This document shows, piece after piece, positions 23,112-32,867 of a DNA stretch of 35,031 nucleotides. This DNA comes from an uncultured Bacillota bacterium (GTDB taxonomy: Bacteria > Bacillota > Clostridia > Tissierellales > Tissierellaceae): NCBI GenBank assembly GCA_937951995.1, contig CALGAG010000177.1, positions 1 to 35,031 of the forward strand. The letters are read 5' to 3'. The number at the start of each line of letters is the position of its first letter. Position 1 is the stretch's first letter. Both the position numbers and the translations under genes were made by a program. Under the pieces are notes generated by a model, which did not search any database, was not told where the DNA came from, and saw only the letters and a list, made by a program, of their open reading frames with translations.

Positions 23112-24080
23112 CTATAGATATTTATTTATTTCGTCCAGTAGTCTACTCTCAACATTGTCTATTGTATCCTCCACCGTGGCTCCTGATGCCCTGCTGTGTC
23201 CACCGCCATGGAATACACTGCAAACCTTGTTTGCATCTACTATGTTTTTTGTTCGTAGGCTAATCTTTACTACACCATCATCAATTTCCTTTAGAATGCA
23301 TGCAGCCTCTACAGAATCTGTATCTCGTATGAACTCCACAATGCCTTCAGTATCTTCCATTGATGATCCGGTTTCATCCAACATGGATTTTGTAACCCTG
23401 ACAATACCAATCCTGTTGTCCTTATACAACCTGATATTTGACACAGCCCTTATGAATAGTTTTGTTCTTTCCAGACTTCTCCTTTGGTAAAGACTGTTAT
23501 TTATTGCATATGCATCAATACCGTATCCATATAGCCTTGCAACTGTTTCATGAGTTTTGCCAGTAACGCCCTGATAGGTGAATCTACCAGTGTCAGTGCT
23601 CATTGCAACATATATTAGTGAAGCGATCTCACTATCAATTGGCATATCCATCTGCAGCAGCAATTCAAATAATATTTCACCGGTAGATGACATTTCAGGT
23701 TTTACTATGTTGATATCTCCAAACTCAGAGTTACTTACATGATGGTCAATATTTACAACCTTCTGTGATTTGTCAATTAGAAACCTGTTCTCCCCAAGTC
23801 TGTCTGGATCACTGCTGTCCAATACCAAGAGTAGGTCAAGCATGTCAATTGTTTCATCAACAGGTGATAGTCTTTCCACACCTGGAAGGAACCTGTAGTC
23901 CTCAGGTATTATGTCAGCTTTTACGAAGAGGACGCCTTTCCCCATCTTTTCAAGAGACAGGCCAGCAGCCAAAAGGGAGCCCAGGTTGTCTCCATCTGGA
24001 TTCATATGGGAGACAACGGCTATCCTTTCACTGGTCCTGATAAGCTCTTTAAAGGCCTCAAGATTATTCTTCATTTTCAT
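23112..24080 (-). CDS. nrnA: DHH-family nanoRNase/pAp phosphatase
   Basis: The 322-residue protein belongs to the NrnA group, which degrades 2-5-nt RNAs and dephosphorylates pAp in organisms without E. coli Orn. Motif I SHMNPDGDNLGS, motif II LDSSDPDRLG, the NIDHH signature, and the DHHA1 signature GGGHSRASGA near the C terminus are all present. I choose the ATG at 24080, which has AAGGA 5 bp upstream; a frame extension to 24116 would overlap rbfA by 53 bp without a site. The chosen start overlaps the end of rbfA by 17 bp. Position between rbfA and truB is typical of Clostridia. Confidence 0.93.
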   Translation of the reverse strand: MKMKNNLEAFKELIRTSERIAVVSHMNPDGDNLGSLLAAGLSLEKMGKGVLFVKADIIPEDYRFLPGVERLSPVDETIDMLDLLLVLDSSDPDRLGENRFLIDKSQKVVNIDHHVSNSEFGDINIVKPEMSSTGEILFELLLQMDMPIDSEIASLIYVAMSTDTGRFTYQGVTGKTHETVARLYGYGIDAYAINNSLYQRRSLERTKLFIRAVSNIRLYKDNRIGIVRVTKSMLDETGSSMEDTEGIVEFIRDTDSVEAACILKEIDDGVVKISLRTKNIVDANKVCSVFHGGGHSRASGATVEDTIDNVESRLLDEINKYL

Positions 24081-24441
24081 CAGAGTCCTTCTTTGAGCCC
24101 CTGTTAACTTCTTCAATCAGCTTGGACATATATAAAGCCTGCTCTATACTTTCGTCCAGAAGGAAAATCGGTTCCGGCACATGCCTAAGGTTTATTCTGT
24201 TTCCGATTTCCTTTCTCACAAAGCCTTTTGCATTTTGAAGTCCTTCTATGGTACTTTCCTTATCCTCTTCACTTCCCAAAACAGATATATATATCTTGGC
24301 AAATCTTAGGTCCTTGGTGACGCTGACCTTGTTGACACTTGGCATCCCACTGATCCTAGGATCCTTGATCTCGTTTTGAATAAGGTCTGATACGACTTTT
24401 TTAACTTCCTCGGAAATCCTGTTTATTCTCTTTTCGTTCAT
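24064..24441 (-). CDS. rbfA: Ribosome-binding factor A
   Basis: This 125-residue KH-like protein helps maturation of the 5' end of 16S rRNA in the small subunit. The KDPRISGMPSVNKVSVTKDL segment (about 26-46) and AKIYISVLG match the family, and LRHVPEPIFLLDESIE is the conserved C-terminal strand-helix. The tail is charged. The ATG at 24441 follows GAGGTG. It is 11 bp downstream of infB. Confidence 0.96.
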   Translation of the reverse strand: MNEKRINRISEEVKKVVSDLIQNEIKDPRISGMPSVNKVSVTKDLRFAKIYISVLGSEEDKESTIEGLQNAKGFVRKEIGNRINLRHVPEPIFLLDESIEQALYMSKLIEEVNRGSKKDSDENEE

Positions 24442-24452
24442 CTATTACACCT

Positions 24453-26504
24453 CTAATCTCTTTTGACTTCCTTAAGGACATATGCCTCAAGATTGTCTCC
24501 CTCTTTGATGTCATTGAAGTTTTCAAGACCTAAACCAGCTTCAAAACCGGTCAGGACCTCTCTGGCATCATCCTTGAATCTCTTTAGCGATGATACTGAG
24601 CCATCGAATATAACAACATCATCCCTTAGGAGCCTAATATTTGCATTTCTGGTGATTTTTCCACTAACAACATAAATACCTGCAATTGTGTTTCCATTGG
24701 GCAGTCTGAAGGTCGCCCTAACCTGAGCTCGTCCAAGGATCTCCTCCACTATCTTAGGCGCGTGCATTCCCTTGACTGCAGCCTGGATGTCTTCTATGGC
24801 CTCATATATGATCCTGTAGGTTCTAACATCAACATCCTCTTTCTTGGCAACCTCTATGGCATTAAGGTTAGGTCTTACGTTGAATCCAATAACAATGGCG
24901 TTTGAAGCCGATGCCAGCATAATATCACTTTCAGTGATTCCACCGACCCCACCATGGATAAGATTCACCCTTACCTCTTCAGTGTCAAGCTTGTTCAGTG
25001 ATTGGCTTAGGGCTTCTATTGAGCCCCTTACATCACCCTTTACGATAATGTTTAGGTCCTTGATCTCACCAAGTTTTATCTTTTCAAAAAGGTCATCCAG
25101 TGAAACCTTTGATGACTGCTTCATTTGCGCTTCTCTAATCAGAGTCTTTCTTGCATCTGCAATATTTCTTGCAGCCTTCTCATTTTCAACTGCAAATAAT
25201 AGGTCTCCTGCATTTGGAACTTCTGATAGACCCAAAATCATTACAGGTATTGAAGGAGTGGCCTTTTTGACGTTTTTGCCCTTTTCATCAAGCATTGCAC
25301 GGATACGGCCGCTTGAAGTACCTGATACAACCATGTCCCCAACATGAAGTGTACCCTTTTGAACAAGTACTGTTGCCAAAGGTCCTTTCCCCTTGTCAAG
25401 CTGTGCCTCAATGATAGTACCAACTGCTCTTCTGTCTGGATTGGCCTGCAATTCCTGCATGTCAGCCACCAACAGTATCATTTCAAGCAATTCTTCTATA
25501 CCTGTTCTTTGAATAGCTGAAACAGGTACAATTATTGTATCCCCACCCCAGTCCTCTGGAACAAGTCCATTATCAGCAAGCTCTTGCTTCACTCTATCGG
25601 GATTTGAATCCGGTTTGTCAATCTTATTGATTGCTACTATTATTGGAACACCGGCAGCCTTTGCGTGTGATATGGCTTCCACAGTCTGAGGCATTACTCC
25701 GTCATCAGCTGCTACAACTAGAATTGCAACGTCCGTTACGCTTGCACCTCTCGCTCGCATTGAAGTAAAGGCTTCATGACCAGGTGTGTCCAGGAAGACG
25801 ATCTTCTTATTGTTGATGTTTACTGCATATGCACCAATATGCTGGGTTATTCCCCCGGCTTCCTTATCAGTGACATTGGTGTGTCTAATGGCATCCAGCA
25901 AGGATGTCTTACCATGGTCTACGTGACCCATAACGGTTACAACAGGTGGTCTAGCCACCATGTCCTCAGGTTTGTCGTCATAATCCAATAGGTCTTCCTC
26001 TGTTAGCTCAACCTCAGGCTCAAGGGTCTTTACCTCAACGTTGAAATCATCTGCCACAATGGCAGCAATCTCACTGTCTATTGCTTGATTTTGATTAACC
26101 ATAACACCCAGTCCGATTAGCTTTGTTATGATTTGGGAGGAATTAACCCCAATCATTTCAGCCAGGTCTTTTACAATAACTTCTGATTCTATTTCAATAG
26201 TCTTCTTTTCGATAATTTTTTCCTCTTTTTCTATTGGAGTCTCTTCTATTTTATGCTGCTTTTTCTTTGGTTTTTTTGACTTAGGCTTTTCGTCCTCGTC
26301 AAAAATCTCAAGCTCATCTTCAATTACAGCTTTGCCTTCTGTCTTGTCCTCAGTCAACAGTTCCTTTATAAGCTGTGCTTCTTCATCCTCAATAGAACTC
26401 ATATGACTATTGATCTTCAATTCAAGTCCTTCGATTTTTTCCATTAAGGCTTTGCTGGACATATTAAGTTCTTTCGCTAGTTCATAAATTCTTACTTTTG
26501 TCAT
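24453..26504 (-). CDS. infB: Translation initiation factor IF-2
   Basis: The 683-residue GTPase brings initiator tRNA to the ribosome. Two IF2_N modules (about 1-50 and 107-157) are joined by a short Lys/Glu-rich linker. The GTPase domain has G1 GHVDHGKT (193-200), G2 region [10 protein letters not shown]3 DTPGHEAF and G4 NKID. The C-terminal domains include the fMet-tRNA binding beta-barrel. The N-terminal linker is short compared with E. coli IF2, as is usual in Clostridia. I use the ATG at 26504, 8 bp after AGGAGG; the in-frame GTG three codons earlier overlaps that site. It directly follows the ylxR-type gene. Confidence 0.98.
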   Translation of the reverse strand: MTKVRIYELAKELNMSSKALMEKIEGLELKINSHMSSIEDEEAQLIKELLTEDKTEGKAVIEDELEIFDEDEKPKSKKPKKKQHKIEETPIEKEEKIIEKKTIEIESEVIVKDLAEMIGVNSSQIITKLIGLGVMVNQNQAIDSEIAAIVADDFNVEVKTLEPEVELTEEDLLDYDDKPEDMVARPPVVTVMGHVDHGKTSLLDAIRHTNVTDKEAGGITQHIGAYAVNINNKKIVFLDTPGHEAFTSMRARGASVTDVAILVVAADDGVMPQTVEAISHAKAAGVPIIVAINKIDKPDSNPDRVKQELADNGLVPEDWGGDTIIVPVSAIQRTGIEELLEMILLVADMQELQANPDRRAVGTIIEAQLDKGKGPLATVLVQKGTLHVGDMVVSGTSSGRIRAMLDEKGKNVKKATPSIPVMILGLSEVPNAGDLLFAVENEKAARNIADARKTLIREAQMKQSSKVSLDDLFEKIKLGEIKDLNIIVKGDVRGSIEALSQSLNKLDTEEVRVNLIHGGVGGITESDIMLASASNAIVIGFNVRPNLNAIEVAKKEDVDVRTYRIIYEAIEDIQAAVKGMHAPKIVEEILGRAQVRATFRLPNGNTIAGIYVVSGKITRNANIRLLRDDVVIFDGSVSSLKRFKDDAREVLTGFEAGLGLENFNDIKEGDNLEAYVLKEVKRD

Positions 26505-26537
26505 ACCTTGCACCTCCTGTTTGTTTAAGGTGATCCT

Positions 26538-26801
26538 TTATTTATCTATGACCTTCTTCAGCCCGGAGTACACTTCTTCAGTTATTTCAGTCTGTAAGGC
26601 CCTTTGGAATTTTTTATTCCTGTAAGCCTCCTCAAAGCACTCAATGGTTGGACAGATATAAGCTCCTCTTCCATTGGCCTTTCCGGTTAGATCAACACTT
26701 ACTTCGTTTTCCTTGTTCTTAACCACTCTTACAAGCTCTTTTTTAGGCTTCATCTCATTACATGCTATGCATTTTCTCAATGGGATTTTTCTTGCGCTCA
26801 T
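26538..26801 (-). CDS. rnpM: YlxR-family RNA-binding protein (RNase P modulator RnpM)
   Basis: The 87-residue DUF448/YlxR protein has the characteristic RKCIACNEMKPKKELVRVV start with the CxxC pair (Cys11, Cys14) and the GRGAYICPTIECF segment with two more Cys. In Bacillus YlxR was found to bind the RNase P RNA and modulate its activity, hence RnpM. The ATG at 26801 follows AGGAGG and lies 14 bp after nusA. In most relatives the L7Ae-like ylxQ lies between this gene and infB. Here only 33 bp separate the two, so ylxQ is absent from the operon. Confidence 0.93.
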   Translation of the reverse strand: MSARKIPLRKCIACNEMKPKKELVRVVKNKENEVSVDLTGKANGRGAYICPTIECFEEAYRNKKFQRALQTEITEEVYSGLKKVIDK

Positions 26802-26815
26802 GATATTCCTCCTAT

Positions 26816-28033
26816 CTACTCTTCATCTGAGGATTCGTCAGAAGTTTCACTTGATATTTCATCAAGACCCTCCTTTGAGTTTTCATCTGAAGTCTGGTCA
26901 GGATAAGTAGCTGATCCATCAACAAGTAAATCAACTTCAACATCTTCATCTACAGCAACCTGTTCTTCCTGAGCGGCCTTCTTTTCCATGAATTCCTTGT
27001 ACTGGGTTTCTGATTTTATGTCAATCTTCCAATTGGTAAGCTTTGCTGCCAATCTGGCATTCTGTCCTTCTTTTCCTATGGCTAGGGACAATTGGTAGTC
27101 AGGTACAACCACTATTGCCGATTTCTCTTTTTCGTTTGGAACAACCTTGACCACCTTTGAAGGACTCAGGCTATTGCCTATGAATTCTGCTGGCTCTTTA
27201 CTCCAAATTACGATGTCGATTTTTTCACCATTGAGTTCATCCACTATTGCCTTTACTCTTGCCCCCTTAAAACCTACACATGATCCCAAGGCATCAACAT
27301 CTGGGTTCTTTGAGAATACTGCTATTTTCGTTCTTGAACCTGCTTCCCTTGAAACTGAATAGATTTCAACAATCCCCTCAGCTATCTCAGGAACCTCCAG
27401 CTCAAACAACCTCTTTACAAGTCCAGTATTGGCTCTTGAGAGTACGATTTGAGGTCCCTTAGTAGTTTTCTTGACCTCCAGAATCAAAAGCTTCTTTCTG
27501 TCTCCCTGGCCGTACTCCTCACCTGCAATCTGCTCGGATGGTGGAAGTATTCCTTCGGTTTTACCCAGGTCGATATACACATTATTCTTTGCAATCCTCT
27601 GAATCTGGCCAGTAATTATTTCATTCTCCCTGCTTATGAACTCATCGAAGATCACGTCTCTCTCAGCATCTTTGATTCTTTGGATTACAACCTGCTTAGC
27701 AGTCTGAGCTGCGATTCTTCCAAAGTCCTTTGGTGTGATCGCTATCTTCACCACATCTCCAACCTCGTAGTTTGGATTGATCTCTTTGGCTTCTTCAAGG
27801 GCCATTTGTAAAAGTTCATCTTCTATATGGTCATTCTCTACCACGTCTTTTGTTGCAAATACCTCCACATCCCCTGATTGTCTATCCATTTCCACTATAA
27901 CGTTTTGTGAAGAACCAAAATTCTTCTTATAACTGGATATCAAAGCTGACTCTAAAGCGTCAAAAATAATATCCTTAGAAATGCCCTTCTCTCTTTCAAT
28001 TTCCTCAAGAGCATTGATGAAATCAACATTCAT
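26816..28033 (-). CDS. nusA: Transcription termination/antitermination factor NusA
   Basis: The 405-residue protein binds RNA polymerase and nascent RNA. It has an N-terminal polymerase-binding domain (1-125), an S1 domain (about 135-200, TGQIQRIAKNNVYIDLGKTE) and two KH domains (about 205-345; GSCVGFKGARVKAIVDEL and SLAIGKEGQNARLAAKL). An acidic Ser/Asp/Glu-rich tail follows from about 365. There are no C-terminal AR repeats, as expected outside Proteobacteria. The ATG at 28033 follows AGGAGG and lies 14 bp after rimP. Confidence 0.97.
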   Translation of the reverse strand: MNVDFINALEEIEREKGISKDIIFDALESALISSYKKNFGSSQNVIVEMDRQSGDVEVFATKDVVENDHIEDELLQMALEEAKEINPNYEVGDVVKIAITPKDFGRIAAQTAKQVVIQRIKDAERDVIFDEFISRENEIITGQIQRIAKNNVYIDLGKTEGILPPSEQIAGEEYGQGDRKKLLILEVKKTTKGPQIVLSRANTGLVKRLFELEVPEIAEGIVEIYSVSREAGSRTKIAVFSKNPDVDALGSCVGFKGARVKAIVDELNGEKIDIVIWSKEPAEFIGNSLSPSKVVKVVPNEKEKSAIVVVPDYQLSLAIGKEGQNARLAAKLTNWKIDIKSETQYKEFMEKKAAQEEQVAVDEDVEVDLLVDGSATYPDQTSDENSKEGLDEISSETSDESSDEE

Positions 28034-28047
28034 CCTTATATTCCTCC

Positions 28048-28509
28048 TTAAAATTTAATGGTTAAACGAATCAAGGATACGGTATCCCTGGGTATTTCAA
28101 CCACTTTATCTACGGTTTCCAGCTCTACTGAATCTCCCTTATATGACTTTAAAATCCCTTCAAACTTCTTTACTCCGTCTACAGCCTTATAAAGGTTAAC
28201 CTCTACTTCCTTGCCGAGATTTCTTTCCAAGTCCCTGTCTGTCTTCAGTGGTCTGTCAAGTCCTGGGGATGATACCTCGAGATAATAAGCCTTCTGTAGC
28301 ATATCACTGTCATCAAGCTTTTCACTGAGCTTTTCACTGACAATCTGGCAATCATCAAGATTCACTCCACCAGGCTTATGGATGTACACCCTTAGGTAGT
28401 AGTCGCCACTTTCCTTAATGTATTCCACATCGACAAGTTCATAGCCCAGCTCTGAAGTGACATCCTCACATAAATTTTCAATGCTTGTCATAAAACCTTT
28501 TTTACTCAT
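28048..28509 (-). CDS. rimP: Ribosome maturation factor RimP
   Basis: The 153-residue protein is needed for maturation of the 30S subunit. It has the ferredoxin-like N-terminal domain (ELVDVEYIKESGDYYLRVYI, then GVNLDDCQIVSEKLSE) and the YLEVSSPGLDRPLK signature. An Sm-like C-terminal domain follows. The start at 28509 is 6 bp after GGAGG; an in-frame ATG at 28563 lies inside the upstream hairpin and is not credible. It is the first gene of the nusA-infB operon and has a promoter 90 bp upstream. Confidence 0.95.
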   Translation of the reverse strand: MSKKGFMTSIENLCEDVTSELGYELVDVEYIKESGDYYLRVYIHKPGGVNLDDCQIVSEKLSEKLDDSDMLQKAYYLEVSSPGLDRPLKTDRDLERNLGKEVEVNLYKAVDGVKKFEGILKSYKGDSVELETVDKVVEIPRDTVSLIRLTIKF

Positions 28510-28544
28510 CATACACCTCCATATCAGACTCCCTGACACAAACG

Positions 28545-28567
28545 AAGAGTGGGAAAAACCCACTCTT
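28545..28567 (-). promoter_or_regulatory. Leader hairpin of the rimP-nusA operon
   Basis: AAGAGTGGG (28545-28553) pairs perfectly with CCCACTCTT (28559-28567), 9 bp around a five-base loop that is all U in the transcript. It lies downstream of the rimP promoter, so it is inside the operon's own leader, and also 54 bp after polC. In the minus direction it is followed by CGTTTGTG, a poor T run. It may end polC transcripts weakly, or act as an attenuator of the operon that encodes NusA. Confidence 0.55.
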
Positions 28568-28595
28568 GCCGGAAATCACTCTAATTGTCTTGTCT

Positions 28596-28624
28596 ATTAT
28601 AACACATTAAAGTCATTAAATCAA
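28596..28624 (-). promoter_or_regulatory. Promoter of the rimP-nusA-infB operon
   Basis: A -35 TTGATT (28624-28619) and a perfect -10 TATAAT (28601-28596) are separated by 17 bp. The -35 box overlaps the TGA stop codon of polC. Transcription would begin near 28589, giving a leader of about 80 nt with the hairpin at 28545-28567. Confidence 0.75.
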
Positions 28625-31600
28625 ATGTTAAATAAGCTTATTTGATTGCTCTCAGGCAGTGAATCCAAACATCCATGACCCTTTAGAGCATCTATAACCG
28701 GTCTTGTTGCTTTACCCCTTTTCACCAGATCCTCTATGGACATAAACACTTTTATCTCTCTTTCCTCAGCTATCTTTCTTGCGGCGTTTTCACCTACTCC
28801 ATCCAGTGCCTTAAGTGGTGGTAAAATACCCTTTTCATTTATGAGGAACCTGTCGCTGTCAGATCTGTACAAATCAACCCTGTCAAAGGTGAAGCCTCTG
28901 GTATACATTTCCAGAACTACCTCCAGCACAGTTATCTGGTTTTTCTCCTTTGTTGTGGCACCCATACCTTTTTGCTCCAGTTCCTTAAGCTTTTGTCTGA
29001 CAGCTGCCTCTCCCTTTAGTATGAGATCTGCATCGAAGTCAGTGGATTTGGTTGTGAAATAGGTTGCATAGAAGGCTTGAGGATGGTGAACCTTGAAATA
29101 GGCTATCCTGAAGCTCATCGTCACATATGCGGCAGCATGTGCCTTGGGGAACATATACTTGATCTTATTGCAGGATTCAATGTACCATTCAGGTATCCCC
29201 AGACTTCTCATGGCCTCCTCTTCATCCGGCTTAAGACCCTTTCCCTTTCTTACCTTTTCCATGATGAAAAAGGATTGCTTCTTATCCATACCTGCCTTTA
29301 TCAAGGAAAGCATTATGTCCTCACGGGTGGATATAACCTTGGCCAATGGTGCAACTTTGTTTTTTACAAGCTCCTGAGCATTGTTGATCCATACATCAGT
29401 TCCGTGAGACAGTCCACTTATCCTGACAAGTTCAGAAAAAGTGGTTGGTTTTGTTTCAATTAGCATCTGTCTTACAAATTTTGTCCCAAATTCAGGAATC
29501 CCCATGGTGCCCACTGGGCAGTTAATGGAGTCTGGGTCTACTCCTATTGATTTGGTGCTTGTAAACAACTCCATGGTATCCTTGTCATCAAGAGGGATTG
29601 TTGTTGGGTCAATTCCGGTTATGTCCTCAAGCATTCTTATTATACTTGGAACATCATGACCTAGTATGTCCAGCTTCAGTATCCTGCCACTTATTGCATG
29701 GTAGTCAAAATGGGTTGTTATCACTCCTGATTTTTTATCGTCTGCAGGATATTGTATCGGTGAGAAATCATGAATATCCTTGTAATCTGGAACTATCATA
29801 ACTCCTCCTGGATGTTGCCCAGATGTCCTCTTTATGCCCGTACACCCTCTTAAGAGCCTATTTATTTCTGCTTGGCTGACGTTCATTTCCCTTTCCTCAA
29901 AGTACTTTCTGACAAAGCCATAGGCAGTCTTGTCTGCTATTGTTCCTATTGTTCCAGCCCTAAAGACCTTTCCTTCACCAAAAAGCTCCTCAGTGTACTT
30001 ATGAGCTCTAGGTTGGTATTCTCCAGCGAAGTTAAGGTCAATATCAGGCTCCTTGTCCCCTTCAAATCCCAAAAATACCTCAAATGGAATATCGTGTCCT
30101 TCCTTGATGTAGTCTTCATCGCATTTTGGACATCGCTTATCGGGCAAATCATAGCCTGATGCAATTGACCCGTCTGTGAAGAACTCACTATTCCTGCATG
30201 AGGGGCAGACATAATGTGGCGGAAGTGGGTTTACCTCTGTTATTCCACTCATTGTTGCAGCAAAGGAAGATCCTACAGACCCTCTTGAGCCGACCAAATA
30301 TCCGTCCTCCATGGATTTCCACACCAACTTTTGAGCGATGATGTACATTACTGCGTAGCCATTTTTTATAATTGAGTCCAATTCCCTCTCCAATCTCTTT
30401 TTAACCAGGTCGGGAAGTGGGCTGCCGTAGGTATCTACAGCCTTGCTTATGGTAATCTCTCTCAATTCCTGGTCTGAGCCCTCAATTTCTGGTGGGAATG
30501 TACCATCTGGAATTGGTATGCACTTGTCTATCTGGGAATTAATTTTGTTGGGGTTTGTAATTACAACCTCCTTGGCGATTTCTTCACCCATATAATCAAA
30601 TTCCCTTAGCATCTGGTCTGTGGTCCTAAAGTATAATGGTGGTTGATTATCTGCATCCTGGAATTTCTGACCAGACATTAGAATCCTTCTGTAAACCTCG
30701 TCTTCAGGATCTAAAAAGTGAACATCCCCAGTTGCAACAACTGGCTTGTTTAAGCTTTTACCCAACTTATAGATCATCTTGTTTATGGATTTCAGCTCAT
30801 CCTGGTTCTTCACAATTCCTTCTCTAACCATGTACTCGTTATTTCCCAAAGGCTGTATTTCCAGATAATCATAAAATTTTGCAATATCTCTTATTTCCTG
30901 ATCTGGCTTATTCCTTATTATTGCCCTGTATAGTTCTCCTGCTTCACAGGCACTTCCAACAATAAGGTCCTTTCTGTGACTTTCAATTAGTGACTTGGGC
31001 ATCCTTGGCTTCCGGTGAAAATAGTTCAGATGTGATTCAGATATCAACCTGTATAGGTCCTTTAAGCCAGACTGGTTTTTTGCAAGGAGTATGATGTGAT
31101 GCATATCCCCTTTTGTGGAATCCGCATTGCCTGTCAGGCCATTGATATCCTCCAAATTTTTCAAATCCCTATCACCTAACAACTCCAAAATCTTCAATAG
31201 GATATTTCCTGTTGCCAGTGCGTCATCCACAGCTCTGTGATGGTTCTTAAGCTCAACCTTAAGATGTTTAGCCACCAGGTTTAGCTTGTGGCTCTTCATT
31301 GTTGGAAACATGGCTCTGGAAAGCTCAAGTGTATCCATAACAGGGTTGTCCAGATGAATCTCGATGCTTTCATATGCTTCCCGAATAAACCCCATGTCGA
31401 AGGATGCATTATGGGCAACCAAAACACTATCCTTAATAAACTCAAGGAATTCTGGCAGAACCTCCCCTATTGAAGGCTTATCCTTGACCATCTCATCTGT
31501 TATTCCAGTTAGCCTTGTTATTAGGTCGGGTATGGGTATATGAGGGTTGATCAATTGGCTGAAGCTATCGATTATTTCTCCATTCTGAATTTTCACGGCT

Positions 31601-32850
31601 CCGATTTCAGTTATTCTATCATTTTTCGGCGAAAGTCCCGTAGTCTCAAGGTCGAAAACAACAAAATCATCAAGTGTTCTTCCTTCGAGATTTCCTGTTA
31701 CAATCTGCTTCTTATCATTGATCATGTAAGCCTCGACCCCATAGATGATCTTAATGTCCTTGCTCATTTCCATGGCATCAGGAAAAGCCTGTACTACACC
31801 ATGATCAGTAATGGCAATGGCTTCATGCCCCCACTCTATGGCCCGCTTTATCAAATCCCTGGTGTGTGATACCCCGTCCATTGAACTCATCTGAGTATGT
31901 AGATGAAGCTCAACCCTCTTGTCTTTTGCATTATCCTTTATGATCTCCTGTTCCTTAGCCTGGATGGACTTAAGCATTATGGTCATTTCCTTAGCATAGG
32001 TGTCGTATACCACATCCCCACTTAGAAGGACAAAGGTTCCCTCCTTAATATTGCTTGTGAACTCCTCAGTCTGGTCTCCGTTTAGGAAGACCTTGGATGA
32101 AATGGAATTAGTCCCATCTGACAAGTAGAATATTACCAGTGTTCGGTTATCCTTAATGGATTTTGTTTCAACCTGAAAAATTTCACCCTCGATTATTGCA
32201 CTTCCAGTCTGCATATCGATGTCAATTATCTTGATTGGGTCACCCTTAATTCTCTTTCCAAAGGAATAATCCTTGTTTCTGGCTTTTTTCTCTGATTTTT
32301 CAGCAGGCTTTTTTAGCATCATTTCCTTCAGTATCTTGCGCTCTTCCATTTCTGCATCAAATAGGAATCCTTCGTGTTCCTTGGTATCCATGAAATCCAC
32401 ATTCAAATTCTTCCCTGTTGACTTTTTGGAAATCTCAGTCAACTCTTCAAGCAGACCATTTCTGGTCACTGATCTGTAGGGCAGGTCACCTGGCAATACG
32501 AGGTTTATAAGATCTCCCTCATTCAAAACAACATCCTCTAACCACGAAGAGCTAGAGGGTATGTTCTGACTTATTTTTCTTTTAATTATGTCCAGGAGTT
32601 GATCCTGGTTAAGATTAGCTTCTATCTTTGTATAATCAATATCAAGAGCTAATCCCTTGAACTTCTCCTCCAAAACAGATGCTATCGATGCTTTGTCCTT
32701 TTGGGTCACCCAATGCCTGTCCTCCATCTTGATTGACAATTTCAAGGACTTATTATCAAGAACTACGGAAATGATACTCAAATCTTCCAGAAAAGACTTG
32801 ATCTGAGTATCGTCAGAGAACAATGATTTTATAGTTCTATTTTCTGCCAT
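28621..32850 (-). CDS. polC: DNA polymerase III PolC, Gram-positive type
   Basis: The 1409-residue replicative polymerase has its own proofreading exonuclease. Domains in order are an N-terminal region (1-190), an OB fold (about 200-300), and a PHP domain starting at HLHTQ (316-320) that is split by the DEDDh exonuclease. The exonuclease begins with Asp400 and Glu402 (FDLETTGLS) and closes around His538 and Asp543. The palm follows, with a zinc finger at Cys882, Cys885, Cys907 and Cys910. Catalytic aspartates 936 and 938 lie in EPDIDLNF. Fingers, a helix-hairpin-helix region and a beta-clamp end, QISLFNI, close the protein. The tail motif fits the clamp-binding consensus. The ATG at 32850 follows AAGGAG and lies 17 bp after ispG. 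Confidence 0.99.
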   Translation of the reverse strand: MAENRTIKSLFSDDTQIKSFLEDLSIISVVLDNKSLKLSIKMEDRHWVTQKDKASIASVLEEKFKGLALDIDYTKIEANLNQDQLLDIIKRKISQNIPSSSSWLEDVVLNEGDLINLVLPGDLPYRSVTRNGLLEELTEISKKSTGKNLNVDFMDTKEHEGFLFDAEMEERKILKEMMLKKPAEKSEKKARNKDYSFGKRIKGDPIKIIDIDMQTGSAIIEGEIFQVETKSIKDNRTLVIFYLSDGTNSISSKVFLNGDQTEEFTSNIKEGTFVLLSGDVVYDTYAKEMTIMLKSIQAKEQEIIKDNAKDKRVELHLHTQMSSMDGVSHTRDLIKRAIEWGHEAIAITDHGVVQAFPDAMEMSKDIKIIYGVEAYMINDKKQIVTGNLEGRTLDDFVVFDLETTGLSPKNDRITEIGAVKIQNGEIIDSFSQLINPHIPIPDLITRLTGITDEMVKDKPSIGEVLPEFLEFIKDSVLVAHNASFDMGFIREAYESIEIHLDNPVMDTLELSRAMFPTMKSHKLNLVAKHLKVELKNHHRAVDDALATGNILLKILELLGDRDLKNLEDINGLTGNADSTKGDMHHIILLAKNQSGLKDLYRLISESHLNYFHRKPRMPKSLIESHRKDLIVGSACEAGELYRAIIRNKPDQEIRDIAKFYDYLEIQPLGNNEYMVREGIVKNQDELKSINKMIYKLGKSLNKPVVATGDVHFLDPEDEVYRRILMSGQKFQDADNQPPLYFRTTDQMLREFDYMGEEIAKEVVITNPNKINSQIDKCIPIPDGTFPPEIEGSDQELREITISKAVDTYGSPLPDLVKKRLERELDSIIKNGYAVMYIIAQKLVWKSMEDGYLVGSRGSVGSSFAATMSGITEVNPLPPHYVCPSCRNSEFFTDGSIASGYDLPDKRCPKCDEDYIKEGHDIPFEVFLGFEGDKEPDIDLNFAGEYQPRAHKYTEELFGEGKVFRAGTIGTIADKTAYGFVRKYFEEREMNVSQAEINRLLRGCTGIKRTSGQHPGGVMIVPDYKDIHDFSPIQYPADDKKSGVITTHFDYHAISGRILKLDILGHDVPSIIRMLEDITGIDPTTIPLDDKDTMELFTSTKSIGVDPDSINCPVGTMGIPEFGTKFVRQMLIETKPTTFSELVRISGLSHGTDVWINNAQELVKNKVAPLAKVISTREDIMLSLIKAGMDKKQSFFIMEKVRKGKGLKPDEEEAMRSLGIPEWYIESCNKIKYMFPKAHAAAYVTMSFRIAYFKVHHPQAFYATYFTTKSTDFDADLILKGEAAVRQKLKELEQKGMGATTKEKNQITVLEVVLEMYTRGFTFDRVDLYRSDSDRFLINEKGILPPLKALDGVGENAARKIAEEREIKVFMSIEDLVKRGKATRPVIDALKGHGCLDSLPESNQISLFNI

Positions 32851-32867
32851 GCCTTAACTCTCCTTAA

